Shown in pieces: positions 1 through 10,773 of a DNA stretch of 64,000 nt; position 1 is the first letter of the stretch; each line of letters starts with the position of its first letter. Below the pieces are notes generated by a model. The model was not told the origin of the DNA, searched no databases, and saw only the letters and a program-made list of their open reading frames with translations. The translations under genes and the position numbers were made by a program. The stretch spans positions 248,001-312,000 of the forward strand of contig NZ_KB905814.1 in NCBI RefSeq assembly GCF_000381025.1, in the 5' to 3' direction. The DNA comes from Streptomyces sulphureus DSM 40104 (lineage in GTDB: Bacteria; Actinomycetota; Actinomycetes; Streptomycetales; Streptomycetaceae).

Positions 1-94
1 GCACGACGAGTTCGCCGCGGCGGACCGCCGAGGCGGCCTCGCGCAGGCCGGTCTTCCGGTCGGTCGCGTCGGTGCAGTCGTAACGCCGTGCCAT
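1..94 (-). CDS. Threonylcarbamoyl-AMP synthase (Sua5/TsaC family), N-terminal fragment
   Basis: Only the first 31 codons lie in the window; the gene continues leftwards out of it. The translation begins MARRYDCTDATDRKTGLREA, the N-terminus typical of streptomycete Sua5/YciO/YrdC proteins that make threonylcarbamoyl-AMP for the t6A modification of ANN-decoding tRNAs. The ATG directly abuts the stop codon of prmC, which implies translational coupling, and the prmC-sua5 order is conserved in Streptomyces. No catalytic motif is visible because of truncation, so the call rests on the N-terminus and synteny. Confidence 0.75.
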   Translation of the reverse strand, partial: MARRYDCTDATDRKTGLREAASAVRRGELVV

Positions 95-940
95 CTAGGG
101 CACCTCCCTGCGGGCAGTGGCAAAACGTGGCCGGTTGTTGAGGTCTGGATGGTCGGCGGCGTCGGCCCAACCGCGATCCTCCGTGAAGATCCACGGCACT
201 AGGCCGCCCTGGGTGTCCGCGTGCTCCACCACCACCACCCCTCCGGGACGCAGCAGACGGTGCGCCGCGCGCTCCAGGCCACGGATCGTGTCCAGGCCGT
301 CCTCCCCGGAGAACAACGCGAGCGACGGATCGTGGTCGCGGGCCTCGGGGGCTACATACTCCCACTCGGTGAGGGGGATGTACGGCGGGTTGGAGATCAC
401 CAGGTCGACCTGGCCGTCGAGTTCGGGGAGCGCGGTGAACGCGTCTGCGTGGTGCAGCGTGACACGGGTGCCCTCGGTGTTCCGCCGCGCCCAGTCGTAC
501 GCGCCGTCGTCGAGCTCGACGGCGTGCACCCTCGAGCGGGGCACCTCCTGCGCGAGGGCGAGGGCGATCGCGCCAGAACCGGTGCAGAGGTCGACGACGA
601 GCGGCTCCGCGACGTCCATCGCGCGGACCGCGTCTATCGCCCACCCCACGACCGACTCCGTCTCCGGTCGCGGTACGAACACCCCTGCGCCCACTTCGAG
701 TTCGAGGTACCGGAAGAACGCGCGGCCCGTGATGTGCTGGAGCGGCTCACGGGCCTCCCGGCGGGCGACGGCCTCCCAGTAGCGGGCGTCGAAGTCGGCG
801 TCGGCGACCCGGTGCAGCTCGCCGCGGCCCACCCCGTGCACCCAGCCGGCGAGCTCCTCCGCGTCGAACCGCGGCGAGGGCACGCCCGCGTCCGCCAACC
901 GCCTCGTCGCCTGGGCGACTTCGGCGAGCAGCACGTTCAT
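95..940 (-). CDS. prmC: Release factor glutamine methyltransferase PrmC (HemK)
   Basis: PrmC N5-methylates the GGQ glutamine of release factors using SAM. The 281-residue product has an N-terminal helical substrate-binding domain, a Rossmann SAM motif (VVDLCTGSGAIALALA) and the catalytic NPPY tetrad in VISNPPYIPL. The start chosen is MNVLLAEVAQ because GGGAGGGAG lies just upstream; a longer open frame to 979 lacks a better site. It lies directly downstream of prfA, whose product is its substrate, and its stop codon touches the sua5 ATG, so the genes are probably co-transcribed. Confidence 0.95.
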   Translation of the reverse strand: MNVLLAEVAQATRRLADAGVPSPRFDAEELAGWVHGVGRGELHRVADADFDARYWEAVARREAREPLQHITGRAFFRYLELEVGAGVFVPRPETESVVGWAIDAVRAMDVAEPLVVDLCTGSGAIALALAQEVPRSRVHAVELDDGAYDWARRNTEGTRVTLHHADAFTALPELDGQVDLVISNPPYIPLTEWEYVAPEARDHDPSLALFSGEDGLDTIRGLERAAHRLLRPGGVVVVEHADTQGGLVPWIFTEDRGWADAADHPDLNNRPRFATARREVP

Positions 941-1001
941 CGCGCACTCCCTCCCACTGCGCTCTCCCCCGCCGCGCATCCGGCGGACGCCGGACGCTTC
1001 C

Positions 1002-2072
1002 TCACTGCGCCGCCGCCAGCTTCGCCGCGGAGTCCGCGTCGACGCACGCCTGGATCACCGGATCGAGTTCACCGTCGAGCACCTGGTCGAGGTTGTACGC
1101 CTTGAACCCCACGCGGTGATCGGAGATCCGGTTCTCCGGGAAGTTGTACGTGCGCACCCGCTCCGAGCGGTCGACCGTGCGCACCTGGCTGCGCCGCGCG
1201 TCGGACGCCTCCTTCTCGGCCTCCTCCTGGGCGGCCGCGAGGAGTCGGGCGCGGAGGATGCGCAGCGCCTGCTCCTTGTTCTGGAGCTGGCTCTTCTCGT
1301 TCTGGCAGGAGACGACGATCCCGGTGGGCTCGTGCGTGATCCGCACGGCCGAGTCCGTGGTGTTCACCGACTGACCGCCGGGTCCCGACGAGCGGTAGAC
1401 GTCGATCCGCAGGTCGTTCTGGTTGATCTCGACGTCCACCTCCTCCGCCTCGGGGAGGACGAGCACACCGGCGGCCGAGGTGTGGATGCGCCCCTGCGAC
1501 TCCGTCGCAGGCACCCGCTGCACGCGGTGCACCCCGCCCTCGTACTTCAGCCGGGCCCATACGCCCTGCCCCGGCTCGGTGCCGCCCTTGGTCTTCACCG
1601 CGACCTGGGCGTCCTTGAACCCGCCGAGGTCCGACTCGGTCGACGCGATGAGCTCGGTCTTCCAACCGCGGCGCTCGGCGTAGCGCAGGTACATCCGGAG
1701 CAGGTCGCCGGCGAAGAGCGCCGACTCGTCGCCGCCCTCGCCCGCCTTGATCTCCAGGATGACGTCCTTGTCGTCGCTGGGGTCGCGCGGTACGAGAAGC
1801 AGGCGCAGGCGCTCGGTGAGCTCCTCCTCGCGGGCCTGGAGCTCCTTCACCTCGTCGGCGAACTCCGGTTCCTCGGCGGCGAGTTCACGCGCGGTGGCGA
1901 TGTCCTCGCCGGTCTGCCGCCATGCGCGGTAGGCGCCCACGATCGGGGTGAGCTCCGCGTACCGCTTGTTGAGCCGCCTCGCCCTGGCCTGGTCCGCGTG
2001 GATCGCGGGGTCGGCGAGCTGCTTCTCGAGGTCGCTGTGCTCGCCGATCAGCTCCTCGACAGCCTCGAACAT
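1002..2072 (-). CDS. prfA: Peptide chain release factor 1
   Basis: RF1 reads UAA and UAG stop codons and triggers peptidyl-tRNA hydrolysis. The 356-residue protein has the full-length coiled N-terminal domain, a central stop-codon-recognition domain, and the GGQ loop in [15 protein letters not shown]. It then ends in the basic domain III. The start [12 protein letters not shown] was preferred over the 28-codon extension because family members start here. It sits between rpmE and prmC, the normal order, with 61 bp to the prmC ATG. Confidence 0.96.
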   Translation of the reverse strand: MFEAVEELIGEHSDLEKQLADPAIHADQARARRLNKRYAELTPIVGAYRAWRQTGEDIATARELAAEEPEFADEVKELQAREEELTERLRLLLVPRDPSDDKDVILEIKAGEGGDESALFAGDLLRMYLRYAERRGWKTELIASTESDLGGFKDAQVAVKTKGGTEPGQGVWARLKYEGGVHRVQRVPATESQGRIHTSAAGVLVLPEAEEVDVEINQNDLRIDVYRSSGPGGQSVNTTDSAVRITHEPTGIVVSCQNEKSQLQNKEQALRILRARLLAAAQEEAEKEASDARRSQVRTVDRSERVRTYNFPENRISDHRVGFKAYNLDQVLDGELDPVIQACVDADSAAKLAAAQ

Positions 2073-2213
2073 CGTGTGGTCCCTCGTCTGGAGAAGAAAG
2101 CGGAACGGCCGTGCGGCGGCCGGGGTCGTGAGCGGTCCACCGGACCACCGCAGCAAAAGAGCGCCGGCCGCGCCACCCGTGCGGGGCGGCGGCGGACCGG
2201 CGCTGCGGCGTCG

Positions 2214-2438
2214 CTACTTCTTCCCCGTGCCGGCGTTCTTGCCGAAGCGGGCCTCGAAGCGGGCCACACGGCCACCGGTGTCGAGGATCTTCTGCTTGCC
2301 CGTGTAGAACGGGTGGCACGCCGAGCAGATGTCGGCGCGGATCTGGCCGGCGCCGATGGTGCTACGGGTGGTGAAGGAGTTGCCGCAGGTGCAGCTCACC
2401 TGGGTCTCCACGTACTCCGGGTGGATGTCGCGCTTCAA
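2214..2438 (-). CDS. rpmE: 50S ribosomal protein L31 (zinc-binding form)
   Basis: The gene encodes a 74-residue L31. Cysteines in VSCTCGNSF and [11 protein letters not shown] form the CxC/CxxC zinc site of the C+ form. The start is a TTG placed seven bases after AGGAG, giving the N-terminus (M)[15 protein letters not shown] expected for L31; no ATG or GTG lies at the family start. Streptomycetes often keep a second, zinc-free L31 under Zur control elsewhere, so this copy is presumably the zinc-replete version. It lies between the LCP gene and prfA as in other Streptomyces. Confidence 0.95.
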   Translation of the reverse strand: MKRDIHPEYVETQVSCTCGNSFTTRSTIGAGQIRADICSACHPFYTGKQKILDTGGRVARFEARFGKNAGTGKK

Positions 2439-2582
2439 GGTTGCTCCTAGTGTCCGGGAGGGCGCCGGGTCGGGAGGCGGGTTGCCGCCCGTGAACCGGG
2501 ACCGGCGGTCAAGTTTGCCACCTGGTGCCGCGTGCCCCAAAACCGGGTGCTCGCGCCGAGCACAGCCCCCGGGCCCGTGCCG

Positions 2583-3800
2583 TCAGCGCTCGTCGGCGGC
2601 CTGGTCCGCCTGGTTCGACGGCTTCGTGCCGTCCCTTATGACGCCGTCCACATCGGCCGCGTCCCCCGCGGAGTTCTTCGTCGCCGACTTCGGTATCGGA
2701 CGGTCCTTCTTCAGCGCCTTCCAGACCTGAGCCGTCTTGCCGGAGATCGGGACGACGCGGTTCTCGTCCGTCGGGTCGTACCGCACGGGCAGCGTCGTCA
2801 TCTGCATGTCGTCCGAGGTGACGCCCTTGAGCGTCTTCGCCAGCCCCGAGAGGTCGTTGACCGAGTCGAGGTCGGAGTCGGTGGTGAGCGCGGAGGTGGC
2901 GGTGTCGGCGAGGTCGTAGAGCCGCTTGGGGCTGCTGAACAGGCCGATGGAGTTGACCTGGTCGATGAGCGACTTCACGAACGACTGCTGGAGCTGGATG
3001 CGCCCCAGGTCGCTCCCGTCCCCGACGCCGTGCCTGGTGCGCACCAGGCCGAGCGCCTGCTCGCCGTCGAGCCGGTGGGTGCCGGCCGGGAGCGTCAGGT
3101 GGCTCTCCTTGTCGTCGATCGACTCGGTCGTCGTCATCTGGACGCCGCCGAGCGTGTCGATCAGCTTTTTGAACCCGTCGAAGTCGACCTCGACGTAGTG
3201 GTCCATGCGCACGCCCGACAGCGACTCCACCGTCTTGACCGCGCACGCCGGACCGCCCACCTGATAGGCCGTGTTGAACATCGCGCGCTTGGCGGGCGCC
3301 CCCTGGCGCTCGCTCTCGCCGTCGTCGCCCCTCTTGGCGTCCTCGTTCTTCGCGTCGCCTTCGGCCGCGCAGGTCGGCCGGTTGACGACGGTGTCGCGCG
3401 GGATCGAGACGACGGACGCACGGTCGTGGTCCTCGTTGATGTGGACGATCATCGCGGTGTCCGAGCGCGAGGAGCCGTCGTCCTGCCCGTACGAGGAGTT
3501 GTCCCCGGCCCGGCTGTCCGAGCCGAGGACGAGTATGTCCATCGACCCGCCCGGCGCGTCCTCGGGACGGTCCGTGCCGAGCGCCGCGTTGATGTCGACG
3601 CCCGAAATGTTCCCGTTGAACTTGACGTACGCGACCCCGAGCCCCGCACCGCCGAGTGCCACGGCCCCCGCGACCGTGCACGCGCCGATCACCAACGCCT
3701 TCCGACGCCGGGTGCGCGGCTTGCGACGACGGCCCGTGGGGCGCACCGCCCACGTGCGGGGCTCCCGCCCTGCCGTCCCCTCGCTGCTGTCGCCCGTCAT
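2583..3800 (-). CDS. LytR-CpsA-Psr (LCP) family cell-wall glycopolymer ligase
   Basis: LCP proteins move undecaprenyl-linked glycopolymers such as teichoic acids onto peptidoglycan outside the membrane. The 405-residue product has a basic cytoplasmic tail rich in RRKPRTRRRK, one transmembrane segment at about residues 45-65, and an extracellular LCP domain. Family motifs are ILVLGSDSRAGD, the pyrophosphate-binding SIPRDT, HYVEVDFDGF, and RTRHGVGDGSDLGRIQLQQ. The start MTGDSSEG has GAGGGAAG upstream. An insertion with four acidic/basic repeats (EGDAKNEDAKRGDDGESE) sits in the middle of the domain. It is a stand-alone gene between rho and rpmE. Confidence 0.93.
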   Translation of the reverse strand: MTGDSSEGTAGREPRTWAVRPTGRRRKPRTRRRKALVIGACTVAGAVALGGAGLGVAYVKFNGNISGVDINAALGTDRPEDAPGGSMDILVLGSDSRAGDNSSYGQDDGSSRSDTAMIVHINEDHDRASVVSIPRDTVVNRPTCAAEGDAKNEDAKRGDDGESERQGAPAKRAMFNTAYQVGGPACAVKTVESLSGVRMDHYVEVDFDGFKKLIDTLGGVQMTTTESIDDKESHLTLPAGTHRLDGEQALGLVRTRHGVGDGSDLGRIQLQQSFVKSLIDQVNSIGLFSSPKRLYDLADTATSALTTDSDLDSVNDLSGLAKTLKGVTSDDMQMTTLPVRYDPTDENRVVPISGKTAQVWKALKKDRPIPKSATKNSAGDAADVDGVIRDGTKPSNQADQAADER

Positions 3801-4054
3801 CTTCACTTCCCTCGGTATGCGGTGTGGCTTCCTTGCTGGACGCCTGTGCCTTCGCGGCAGGGTTGCACAGTGCGCCACCGGGACGGGTAAAGCGCCTGCC
3901 AATGGAACGAGGTCGGCAAAGGCCCCCTTCTCCGCCTTTCCCCTCGGTTTTACCTGCGAGAACGCGGACTCGCTCGTCGTGCACGGCGGTCCGCTGTCCC
4001 CCGTCGGCCTGTGCGAAAGCTCTCAGGGCGTCGAACGCCGTGGTCACATACGGC

Positions 4055-4090
4055 GAGGGCCGTCCCACCCGATGTGGTGGGACGGCCCTC
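4055..4090. terminator. Strong intrinsic terminator-type hairpin after rho
   Basis: There is a perfect 15-bp stem, gagggccgtcccacc paired with its complement, around a 6-base loop. It lies 48 bp beyond the rho stop codon on the minus strand. There is no T-run, which is normal for high-GC actinobacterial terminators. Confidence 0.85.
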
Positions 4091-4137
4091 GGCCCTGCGC
4101 CCGGACGAGTGCGGTGCACTCGTCCGGGGACGGCAGC

Positions 4138-6231
4138 TCAGTCGCTGCCGTTGCCCGGAGTGGGCGTCGTCTTCTGGATCTGGAGCAGGAACTCCGCGTT
4201 GGACTTGGTCTTCTTCATGCGGTCGAGGAGCAGCTCGACCGCCTGCTGCTGGTCGAGCGCGTGGAGCACCCGGCGCAGCTTCCAGACGATCTGGAGCTCG
4301 TCGTTCCCCATGAGGATCTCCTCCTTGCGGGTACCGGACGCGTCGACGTCCACCGCGGGGAAGATCCGCTTGTCCGAGAGCTTCCGCTCCAGCTTCAGCT
4401 CCATGTTGCCGGTGCCCTTGAACTCCTCGAAGATCACCTCGTCCATGCGGGAGCCGGTCTCGACCATCGCCGTCGCGACGATGGTGAGGGAGCCGCCGTC
4501 CTCGATGTTCCGCGCGGCGCCGAAGAACTTCTTCGGCGGGTAGAGCGCGGTGGAGTCCACACCGCCGGAGAGGATGCGACCCGACGCCGGCGCGGCGAGG
4601 TTGTAGGCGCGGCCGAGGCGGGTGATCGAGTCGAGGAGCACGACGACGTCGTGCCCGAGCTCGACGAGCCGCTTGGCCCGCTCGATCGCCAACTCCGCGA
4701 CGGTGGTGTGGTCTTCGGCGGGACGGTCGAAGGTCGAGGAGATGACCTCGCCCTTCACCGACCGCTGCATGTCGGTGACCTCCTCGGGCCGCTCGTCGAC
4801 GAGGACGACCATGAGGTGGCACTCGGGGTTGTTGGTGGTGATCGCGTTGGCGACCGCCTGCATGATCATGGTCTTACCGGTCTTCGGCGGCGCCACGATC
4901 AGGCCGCGCTGCCCCTTGCCGATCGGCGTGACCAGGTCGATGATCCGCGTCGTGAGCTGGTTCGGCTCCGTCTCCAGACGCAGCCGCTCCTGCGGGTAGA
5001 GCGGGGTGAGCTTGGTGAACTCCGCGCGGCCCTTGCCGTTCTCGGGCGACATGCCGTTGACGGAGTCGAGGCGCACGAGCGCGTTGAACTTCTCGCGCCG
5101 CTCCCCCTCGCGGGGCTGGCGCACGGCACCGGTGACGTGGTCGCCCTTGCGGAGGCCGTTCTTCCGGACCTGCGCGAGCGAGACGTACACGTCGTTCGGG
5201 CCCGGCAGGTAGCCGGAGGTGCGCACGAACGCGTAGTTGTCGAGGATGTCGAGGATGCCTGCGACCGGGATCAGGACGTCGTCCTCGGCGATCTGCGGCT
5301 CGCTGACGTCGTCGCGGCCGCGGCGTCCCCTGCGGTCGCGGTAGCGGCCGCGGCGGCCGCGCCTGCCGCTGCCGTCGTCGTCGAAGTCGTTGTTGTTGTT
5401 GCCGCGGCCGCCGCCCTGGTTGTTCTGGTGCTGGGCGCCGCCGCCACCGCCGTCGTTGTTCTTGTTGCGGTTGCGCTGGCGGTCACGCTTCGACTGGCGG
5501 TCCTGCTGCTGCTTGTTGCCGCCGTCGGAACCGCCCTTGCCGTCACCGCTCTTGGAGCCTTCGCCCTTCGGCTCCTGCCTGCGGTCCTGGCCGTCCTTGG
5601 GCTGGCTGTCCTTGGGCTGGTTGTCCTTGGCGCCGTCCTGCTTCTGGGCGTCCTTGCCGGACTTGGCCTCGCCGCCCTCGGCGTCGGACTTGGCGCCCTG
5701 GCCGCGGCGGTTGCGGCGCTCGGCCTGCTCGTCGCCGTCGGTCTGCACGGGGATGTCGATCTGCTGCTGCCGCTCGTCCTCGTCGCCGGTGCGCGCCTTG
5801 GAGGTGGCGCGCCGCTTCGGCTTCTCCGACGCGGCCTCGGCTTCGGACTCGTTCTCCGCGGCCTGCTTCGCAGACCCCTTCGCGCCCTTGGAAGGCGCGG
5901 ACTTCTGCTCCGACGAAGCAGCCGACGAGCTCCCGGAACTCGACGAACTCCCGCCTGCCTGCCTCTCCTTGATGACCTCGATCAGTTGGCTCTTGCGCAT
6001 CCGCGCGGTGCCCTTGATTCCGAGTTGGGAGGCGACTTGCTGAAGCTCGGCGAGGACCATGCCCTCAAGGCCGGTGCCGGAGCGCCGGCGCCGGGGTGCG
6101 GCACCGGTGGAAGCGTCCGTGGCAGGCCCGGCGGCACTCTCGGCGGAGCTGCCGGCGGCGTTTGCGGCTCCCTGACCCTCAGGCCCGGAAGGAGCGGCGT
6201 TGACGCCCATCAGATCGGTGGTGTCGCTCAC
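4138..6231 (-). CDS. rho: Transcription termination factor Rho, actinobacterial long form
   Basis: Rho is a hexameric RNA-dependent ATPase that ends transcription. The 697-residue product is much longer than E. coli Rho (about 419). It has an N-terminal Rho_N helix-extension-helix ([20 protein letters not shown]), then a disordered insertion of about 230 residues. The insertion is rich in Q, N, K, R, G and D, with asparagine runs and [15 protein letters not shown] boxes. The RNA-binding cold-shock domain and the ATPase domain follow, with the P-loop in [10 protein letters not shown]. The start is a GTG with GGAAGG upstream. It is followed by a strong hairpin. Confidence 0.96.
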   Translation of the reverse strand: MSDTTDLMGVNAAPSGPEGQGAANAAGSSAESAAGPATDASTGAAPRRRRSGTGLEGMVLAELQQVASQLGIKGTARMRKSQLIEVIKERQAGGSSSSSGSSSAASSEQKSAPSKGAKGSAKQAAENESEAEAASEKPKRRATSKARTGDEDERQQQIDIPVQTDGDEQAERRNRRGQGAKSDAEGGEAKSGKDAQKQDGAKDNQPKDSQPKDGQDRRQEPKGEGSKSGDGKGGSDGGNKQQQDRQSKRDRQRNRNKNNDGGGGGAQHQNNQGGGRGNNNNDFDDDGSGRRGRRGRYRDRRGRRGRDDVSEPQIAEDDVLIPVAGILDILDNYAFVRTSGYLPGPNDVYVSLAQVRKNGLRKGDHVTGAVRQPREGERREKFNALVRLDSVNGMSPENGKGRAEFTKLTPLYPQERLRLETEPNQLTTRIIDLVTPIGKGQRGLIVAPPKTGKTMIMQAVANAITTNNPECHLMVVLVDERPEEVTDMQRSVKGEVISSTFDRPAEDHTTVAELAIERAKRLVELGHDVVVLLDSITRLGRAYNLAAPASGRILSGGVDSTALYPPKKFFGAARNIEDGGSLTIVATAMVETGSRMDEVIFEEFKGTGNMELKLERKLSDKRIFPAVDVDASGTRKEEILMGNDELQIVWKLRRVLHALDQQQAVELLLDRMKKTKSNAEFLLQIQKTTPTPGNGSD

Positions 6232-6627
6232 GAAGGGTCCTTCCCTGGAGCGGACGTCGGCCCTACTGGCTCGGCGACCGGTTGTGCTGTCCGGCTCGAG
6301 TCCTTGCACTGCGGACCTGACCGGGACGGTGGCCCCGCCTGGATGTACGGCGGGGAGATCAATTCAGTGGTTGACGCGAAGCTGTGATTCGGGGCTTCGT
6401 GCCGACTCCGGAGCGTGCTCGACGCTGCCTGGATGCGATCACGCAGAGTGGGAGACTCCTGGAAGAAGTGGTGGTCCCTGCCGGGCCTGCCAGGTCCGAG
6501 ATAGTGCCGCACTTTACGTGCCGTCACAGATATCTGCGGGAGACCCACGAGACTGCGTGTGCTGACTTGAGGTTAACACTACCGGGCCCAACAAACATTC
6601 CCCCTCTCGCAGACCGGCGATCACCTG
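6232..6627. other. Intergenic region between rho and thrB
   Basis: About 400 bases without a convincing gene. It should carry the rho promoter and leader (minus strand) and the end of the thrB transcript. Rho leaders are often long because of autoregulation, but I could not recognise a promoter or attenuator with confidence. Confidence 0.5.
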
Positions 6628-7623
6628 TCACCGACCGTCGTCCCCGCCCGCAGCACGGCGGGCACCCCCTGCCGACCCGTCCTCCGGGGCCGGCGACCTG
6701 TCCGACGCGTGCAACGGGAGCACGCTCGCGCCCGCGCTGTCGAGGGCGAGCCGGTTCGCCGTCCAGCCCTCTCCCGCGAGTCTCGCGACCTTCTCCGCAG
6801 CCCCGTCGTCGCCCGGAAGCGCGAGCACGGTGGGGCCTGCGCCAGAGATGACGGCCGGGACGCCGTCCGCGCGCAGCCGCTGGACGAGCTCCGCGCTCCC
6901 GGCCATGGCGGGAGCCCGGTACTCCTGGTGCAGGCGGTCCTCCGTCGCCGCGAGCAGCAGCTCGGGCCGACGCGTCAACGCCTCGACGAGAAGGCCGGCG
7001 CGCGCCGCGTTGAAGGCCGCGTCGACGTGCGGCACGGTGCGCGGGAGCAGCCCTCTTGCGGTCTCCGTGAGCAGCGGGTTCGCCGGGACGAAGACCACCG
7101 GATCGATGGACTCGGCGGGTTCCATCCGGATCGCGCGGGCGGCCCCGTTCTCCGTCCAGGCGAGGGTGAAGCCGCCGAGGAGGCACGCCGCGACGTTGTC
7201 CGGGTGGCCCTCGATCTCGGTGGCGAGCTCGAGGAGCGCGGCGTCGTCGAGGCGGGCCTCACCGCCCGTGGTGACGGCGCGGGCCGCGACGATGCCGGCG
7301 CAGATCGCCGCCGAGGAGGAGCCGAGGCCGCGGCCGTGCGGGATGCGGTTGGCGCAGACGATCTCCAGGCCGCGGGGCTGGCCGCCGAGGAGGTCGAAGG
7401 CGCTGCGCATCGCGCGCACGAGCAGGTGGTTCTCGTCGCGCGGAAGGGTGTCGGCGCCTTCGCCTGCCAGGTCGACGTGCAGACCGGAGTCGGCCACCCG
7501 GACGACCAGGTCGTCGTAGAGGCCGAGGGCGAGGCCCAGGGCGTCGTACCCGGGACCGAGGTTGGCGCTGGTGGCGGGGGTGCGCACCCGGACGGCGGCG
7601 GCGCGGAACGCGGGACCGGCCAT
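6628..7623 (-). CDS. thrB: Homoserine kinase
   Basis: ThrB phosphorylates L-homoserine to O-phosphohomoserine, the substrate of ThrC. The 331-residue GHMP kinase shows the N-terminal TPATSANLGPGYDALG motif and the ATP-binding loop HGRGLGSSSAA. The C-terminal glycine-rich stretch AVISGAGPTVLAL completes the fold. The start MAGPAFRAAAVRV follows AAGGAG; the upstream open frame lacks family resemblance. It is last in the hom-thrC-thrB set but is separated from thrC by 485 bp and a terminator hairpin, so it probably has its own promoter. Confidence 0.95.
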   Translation of the reverse strand: MAGPAFRAAAVRVRTPATSANLGPGYDALGLALGLYDDLVVRVADSGLHVDLAGEGADTLPRDENHLLVRAMRSAFDLLGGQPRGLEIVCANRIPHGRGLGSSSAAICAGIVAARAVTTGGEARLDDAALLELATEIEGHPDNVAACLLGGFTLAWTENGAARAIRMEPAESIDPVVFVPANPLLTETARGLLPRTVPHVDAAFNAARAGLLVEALTRRPELLLAATEDRLHQEYRAPAMAGSAELVQRLRADGVPAVISGAGPTVLALPGDDGAAEKVARLAGEGWTANRLALDSAGASVLPLHASDRSPAPEDGSAGGARRAAGGDDGR

Positions 7624-8071
7624 CTTCCGATGACTCTCCTTGGTTTGGTTTGCGGCGACCCCTGGGGCCGCGGCTGCGAGCCGGACCGGCCTGGACCCGG
7701 CGCTTCCGCGGAGGCTCCGGCTGCGGCCTGGCAAACCGAGCAGGAACCCTTCCGAGGGACATCGCGCGGGGCGGGGTGAACGCCAGCCTATCGAAGGAAG
7801 GTTCAGTGGCGACATAGGGCGCACGGGAGGCGCACGATGCGTGTCGAAAGCCGCCGTGCGCTCCTGTGCCGCCGGGCGCCCTGCCGCCCAGGCCCACCGG
7901 CCACTCACGGCGTCCGGCCCCGCACCGCCGCGAACAGGCCCCGAAACCAGGGTAGTTGGGAACGAGGGCGCGTGGCGGTTCGCCGTGCGCAGGGTGCGCG
8001 GACCATACGTCCGTCGGCCGCGTGCGGGCCGGCGGCGCGGCGGTACGCCCGTAGGGAAATCGGCGCGCCCG
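7624..8071. other. Intergenic region upstream of thrB
   Basis: About 450 bases between the thrB start and the thrC terminator hairpin. No gene or RNA was recognised; it presumably holds the thrB promoter. Confidence 0.4.
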
Positions 8072-8104
8072 TGCGGGAGTTCGGCGGTGCGCCGAACTCC
8101 CGCA
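8072..8104. terminator. Intrinsic terminator-type hairpin after thrC
   Basis: Fifteen perfectly paired bases (tgcgggagttcggcg) flank a three-base loop, ending five bases before the thrC stop codon on the minus strand. This suggests that hom-thrC transcription ends here and that thrB is transcribed separately. Confidence 0.85.
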
Positions 8105-8108
8105 GGGG

Positions 8109-9203
8109 TCAGGCGAGTCCGAGCCTGTCGGCTGCGGCGTCGGCGTCGACGGGGACGGTGACGGGCTGGGGCGCTCCGGCGACGGCCCAGTCCGGGTCCT
8201 TGAGGCCGTTGCCCGTCACCGTGCAGACGACGCGCTGGCCCGGATCGAGCCGGCCCTGCTCGGCGGCCTGGAGGAGACCGGCGACCGACGCGGCGGACGC
8301 CGGCTCGACGAAGACACCCTCCTGGGAGGCCAACCTCCGGTAGGCGCGCAGGATCTGACGGTCCGTTACCGAATCGATGAATCCGCCGGAGGCGTCACGC
8401 GCCTGCTCGGCGAGGGTCCAGGAGGCCGGGTTGCCGATGCGGATGGCGGTGGCGATCGTCGTCGGCTCCTCGACGGCCTCGCCGCGGACGATCGGGGCGG
8501 CCCCCGACGCCTGGAAGCCCCACATGCGCGGGGAGCGGGTGGCCGGGCCCTCCTTGGCGTACTCGCTGTACCCCTTCCAGTACGCCGTGATGTTCCCGGC
8601 GTTGCCGACCGGGAGCACGTGGATGTCGGGGGCGTCGCCGAGCATGTCGACGATCTCGAAAGCAGCCGTCTTCTGGCCCTCGATCCGCACCGGGTTGACC
8701 GAGTTGACGAGCGCCACCGGGTACTTCTCCGAGAGGCCGCGGGCGAGCGTCAGGCAGTCGTCGAAGTTCCCCTCGACCTGGAGGATCTGCGCGCCGTGCA
8801 CGAGTGCCTGGCCCATCTTGCCGAGAGCGATCTTGCCCTGGGGCACGAGCACGGCGCAGACCATCCCCGCGCGCACCGCGTATGCGGCGGCCGAGGCCGA
8901 GGTGTTGCCGGTGGAGGCACAGATGACCGCCTGCGCGCCCTCGTGCTTCGCCTTGGTGATCGCCATCGTCATCCCGCGGTCCTTGAAGGAACCCGTCGGA
9001 TTGGCGCCCTCCACTTTCAGGTGGACGTCGCACCCCGTGAGCTCGGAGAGGACGGGGGCGGGGACCAGCGGCGTACCGCCCTCGCGGAGGGTCACCGGGG
9101 TGGCCTCGGGGGCGACCGGGAGGCGGTCGCGGTACTCCTCGATGACGCCGCGCCACTGGTGGGTCGCGGCAGCCGGCATGACGGCACTGTCCATGATGGT
9201 CAC
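8109..9203 (-). CDS. thrC: Threonine synthase
   Basis: This PLP enzyme converts O-phosphohomoserine to threonine. The 364-residue short-form protein carries the PLP lysine in [13 protein letters not shown] and the phosphate-binding [16 protein letters not shown] glycine-rich [14 protein letters not shown] motif follows. The start is probably the GTG at 9203, seven bases after the hom stop codon, with GGAGTAAGGA upstream; an ATG three codons later is possible. It is co-transcribed with hom. Confidence 0.95.
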   Translation of the reverse strand: MTIMDSAVMPAAATHQWRGVIEEYRDRLPVAPEATPVTLREGGTPLVPAPVLSELTGCDVHLKVEGANPTGSFKDRGMTMAITKAKHEGAQAVICASTGNTSASAAAYAVRAGMVCAVLVPQGKIALGKMGQALVHGAQILQVEGNFDDCLTLARGLSEKYPVALVNSVNPVRIEGQKTAAFEIVDMLGDAPDIHVLPVGNAGNITAYWKGYSEYAKEGPATRSPRMWGFQASGAAPIVRGEAVEEPTTIATAIRIGNPASWTLAEQARDASGGFIDSVTDRQILRAYRRLASQEGVFVEPASAASVAGLLQAAEQGRLDPGQRVVCTVTGNGLKDPDWAVAGAPQPVTVPVDADAAADRLGLA

Positions 9204-9210
9204 TTGTTCC

Positions 9211-10512
9211 TTACTCCCCTTCGACCCGCATGATGCTTGCGACGCCGCGCACGGTGTCCAACCGCCGCAGCGCCTCGACGGTGGCGCTGAGCGCCGCGTC
9301 CGTCGCCCGGTGGGTGACGACCACCAGCCATGCGTCGTTCTTCGAACCTTCCTTGCCCTGCTGGCGCACAGTGTCGATGGAGACGCCGTGCTCCGCGAAG
9401 ACGGTGGCCACCTGGGCGAGGACGCCCGACTTGTCCGCCACGTCGAGGCTGATGTGGTAGCGCGTGACCACGTCGCCCATGGGCGAGACGGGCAGCCGCG
9501 TGTACGCGGACTCGCCCGCGCCCCGGGCCCCGTTGAGCTTGTTGCGGGCGGCCGAGACGAGGTCGCCGAGGACCGCGGAGGCCGTCGGCGAACCGCCGGC
9601 GCCCGGCCCGTAGAACATGAGCTGTCCCGCGGCCTCGGACTCGACGAAGACCGCGTTGTACGCCTCGCGGACGGAGGCGAGCGGGTGGCTGAGCGGGATC
9701 ATCGCCGGGTGCACACGCGCCGTGACCGAGCGGCCGCCGGGGGTACGCTCGCAGATGGCGAGGAGCTTGACGGTGCAGCCCATGCGTTTCGCCGACGCCA
9801 TGTCGGCGGCCGTCACGTCGGTGAGGCCCTCGCGGTGCACGTCGTCGAGGCGGACGCGGGTGTGGAAGGCGAGGCCGGCGAGGATCGCGGCCTTCGCCGC
9901 CGCGTCGAAGCCCTCGACGTCGGCTGTGGGGTCGGCCTCCGCGTAGCCGAGGGCCGTCGCCTCGTCGAGCGCCTCGCTGTAGCCGGCGCCGGAGGAGTCC
10001 ATCCGATCGAGGATGAAGTTGGTCGTGCCGTTGACGATGCCGAGGACCCGGTTGACGTTGTCGCCGGCGAGGGACTCGCGCAGCGGACGGACGAGCGGGA
10101 TCGCGGCGGCGACCGCGGCTTCGTAGAAAAGATCGGCGCCGTGCTTCTCCGCGACCTCGTGGAGGGTGGCACCGTCCTCCGCGAGGAGCGCCTTGTTCGC
10201 CGTGACGACGCTGGCGCCGTGCTCGAACGCGGTGGTGATGAGCCTGCGCGCCGGCTCGATTCCGCCGATCACCTCGACGACGAGGTCGACGTCCTCGCGC
10301 GCCGCGAGCCCCTCGGCGTCCGTCGTCACGAGCGAGGGATCGATGCCGGCGCGCACACGGTCGGGTCGGCGGACGGCGACGCCGGCGAGCTCGACGGGGG
10401 CGCCGATGCGCTGGGCGAGGTCCTCGGCGTGCGTCGTCATGATGCGTGCCACCTCTGAGCCGACGACTCCACAGCCCATCAGCGCCACCTTCAGCGGACG
10501 CGTACGCATCAT
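9211..10512 (-). CDS. hom: Homoserine dehydrogenase
   Basis: The enzyme reduces aspartate semialdehyde to homoserine with NAD(P)H, at the branch to threonine and methionine. The 433-residue monofunctional enzyme has the nucleotide-binding [10 protein letters not shown], the conserved NGTTNFIL catalytic stretch, and a C-terminal ACT domain ([20 protein letters not shown]) for threonine feedback. The start offers tandem ATGs after GAAGAGG. It lies directly upstream of thrC and downstream of lysA. Confidence 0.96.
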   Translation of the reverse strand: MMRTRPLKVALMGCGVVGSEVARIMTTHAEDLAQRIGAPVELAGVAVRRPDRVRAGIDPSLVTTDAEGLAAREDVDLVVEVIGGIEPARRLITTAFEHGASVVTANKALLAEDGATLHEVAEKHGADLFYEAAVAAAIPLVRPLRESLAGDNVNRVLGIVNGTTNFILDRMDSSGAGYSEALDEATALGYAEADPTADVEGFDAAAKAAILAGLAFHTRVRLDDVHREGLTDVTAADMASAKRMGCTVKLLAICERTPGGRSVTARVHPAMIPLSHPLASVREAYNAVFVESEAAGQLMFYGPGAGGSPTASAVLGDLVSAARNKLNGARGAGESAYTRLPVSPMGDVVTRYHISLDVADKSGVLAQVATVFAEHGVSIDTVRQQGKEGSKNDAWLVVVTHRATDAALSATVEALRRLDTVRGVASIMRVEGE

Positions 10513-10773
10513 CAGACCTCTTCTTCGACTACTTCGACTCGCCCGCGGCGCCCGGTTCGGGCCGCCGCGGTGTCACCTCGCGTGCCGTGGCTCCGCGGGT
10601 GCCCCTGCACTGCATGCTGCACTCTGCCACCTGTCGGTGGCGTCCCGGCCGGTCGGCGGCTTCCTCCCCTTCTGCGCGGCCCCTCCAAGTCTCACGCACC
10701 ACAGGGGAGATTCCACGCCTGGTCCATTATGTGGGACCTATATCTCGTCACCCGACATCGGGTTCGGCGGCGC

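Noticed and set aside
6232..6627. Attenuator or riboswitch in the rho and thrB leaders
   Set aside because: No conserved aptamer, leader peptide or paired terminator/antiterminator was visible.
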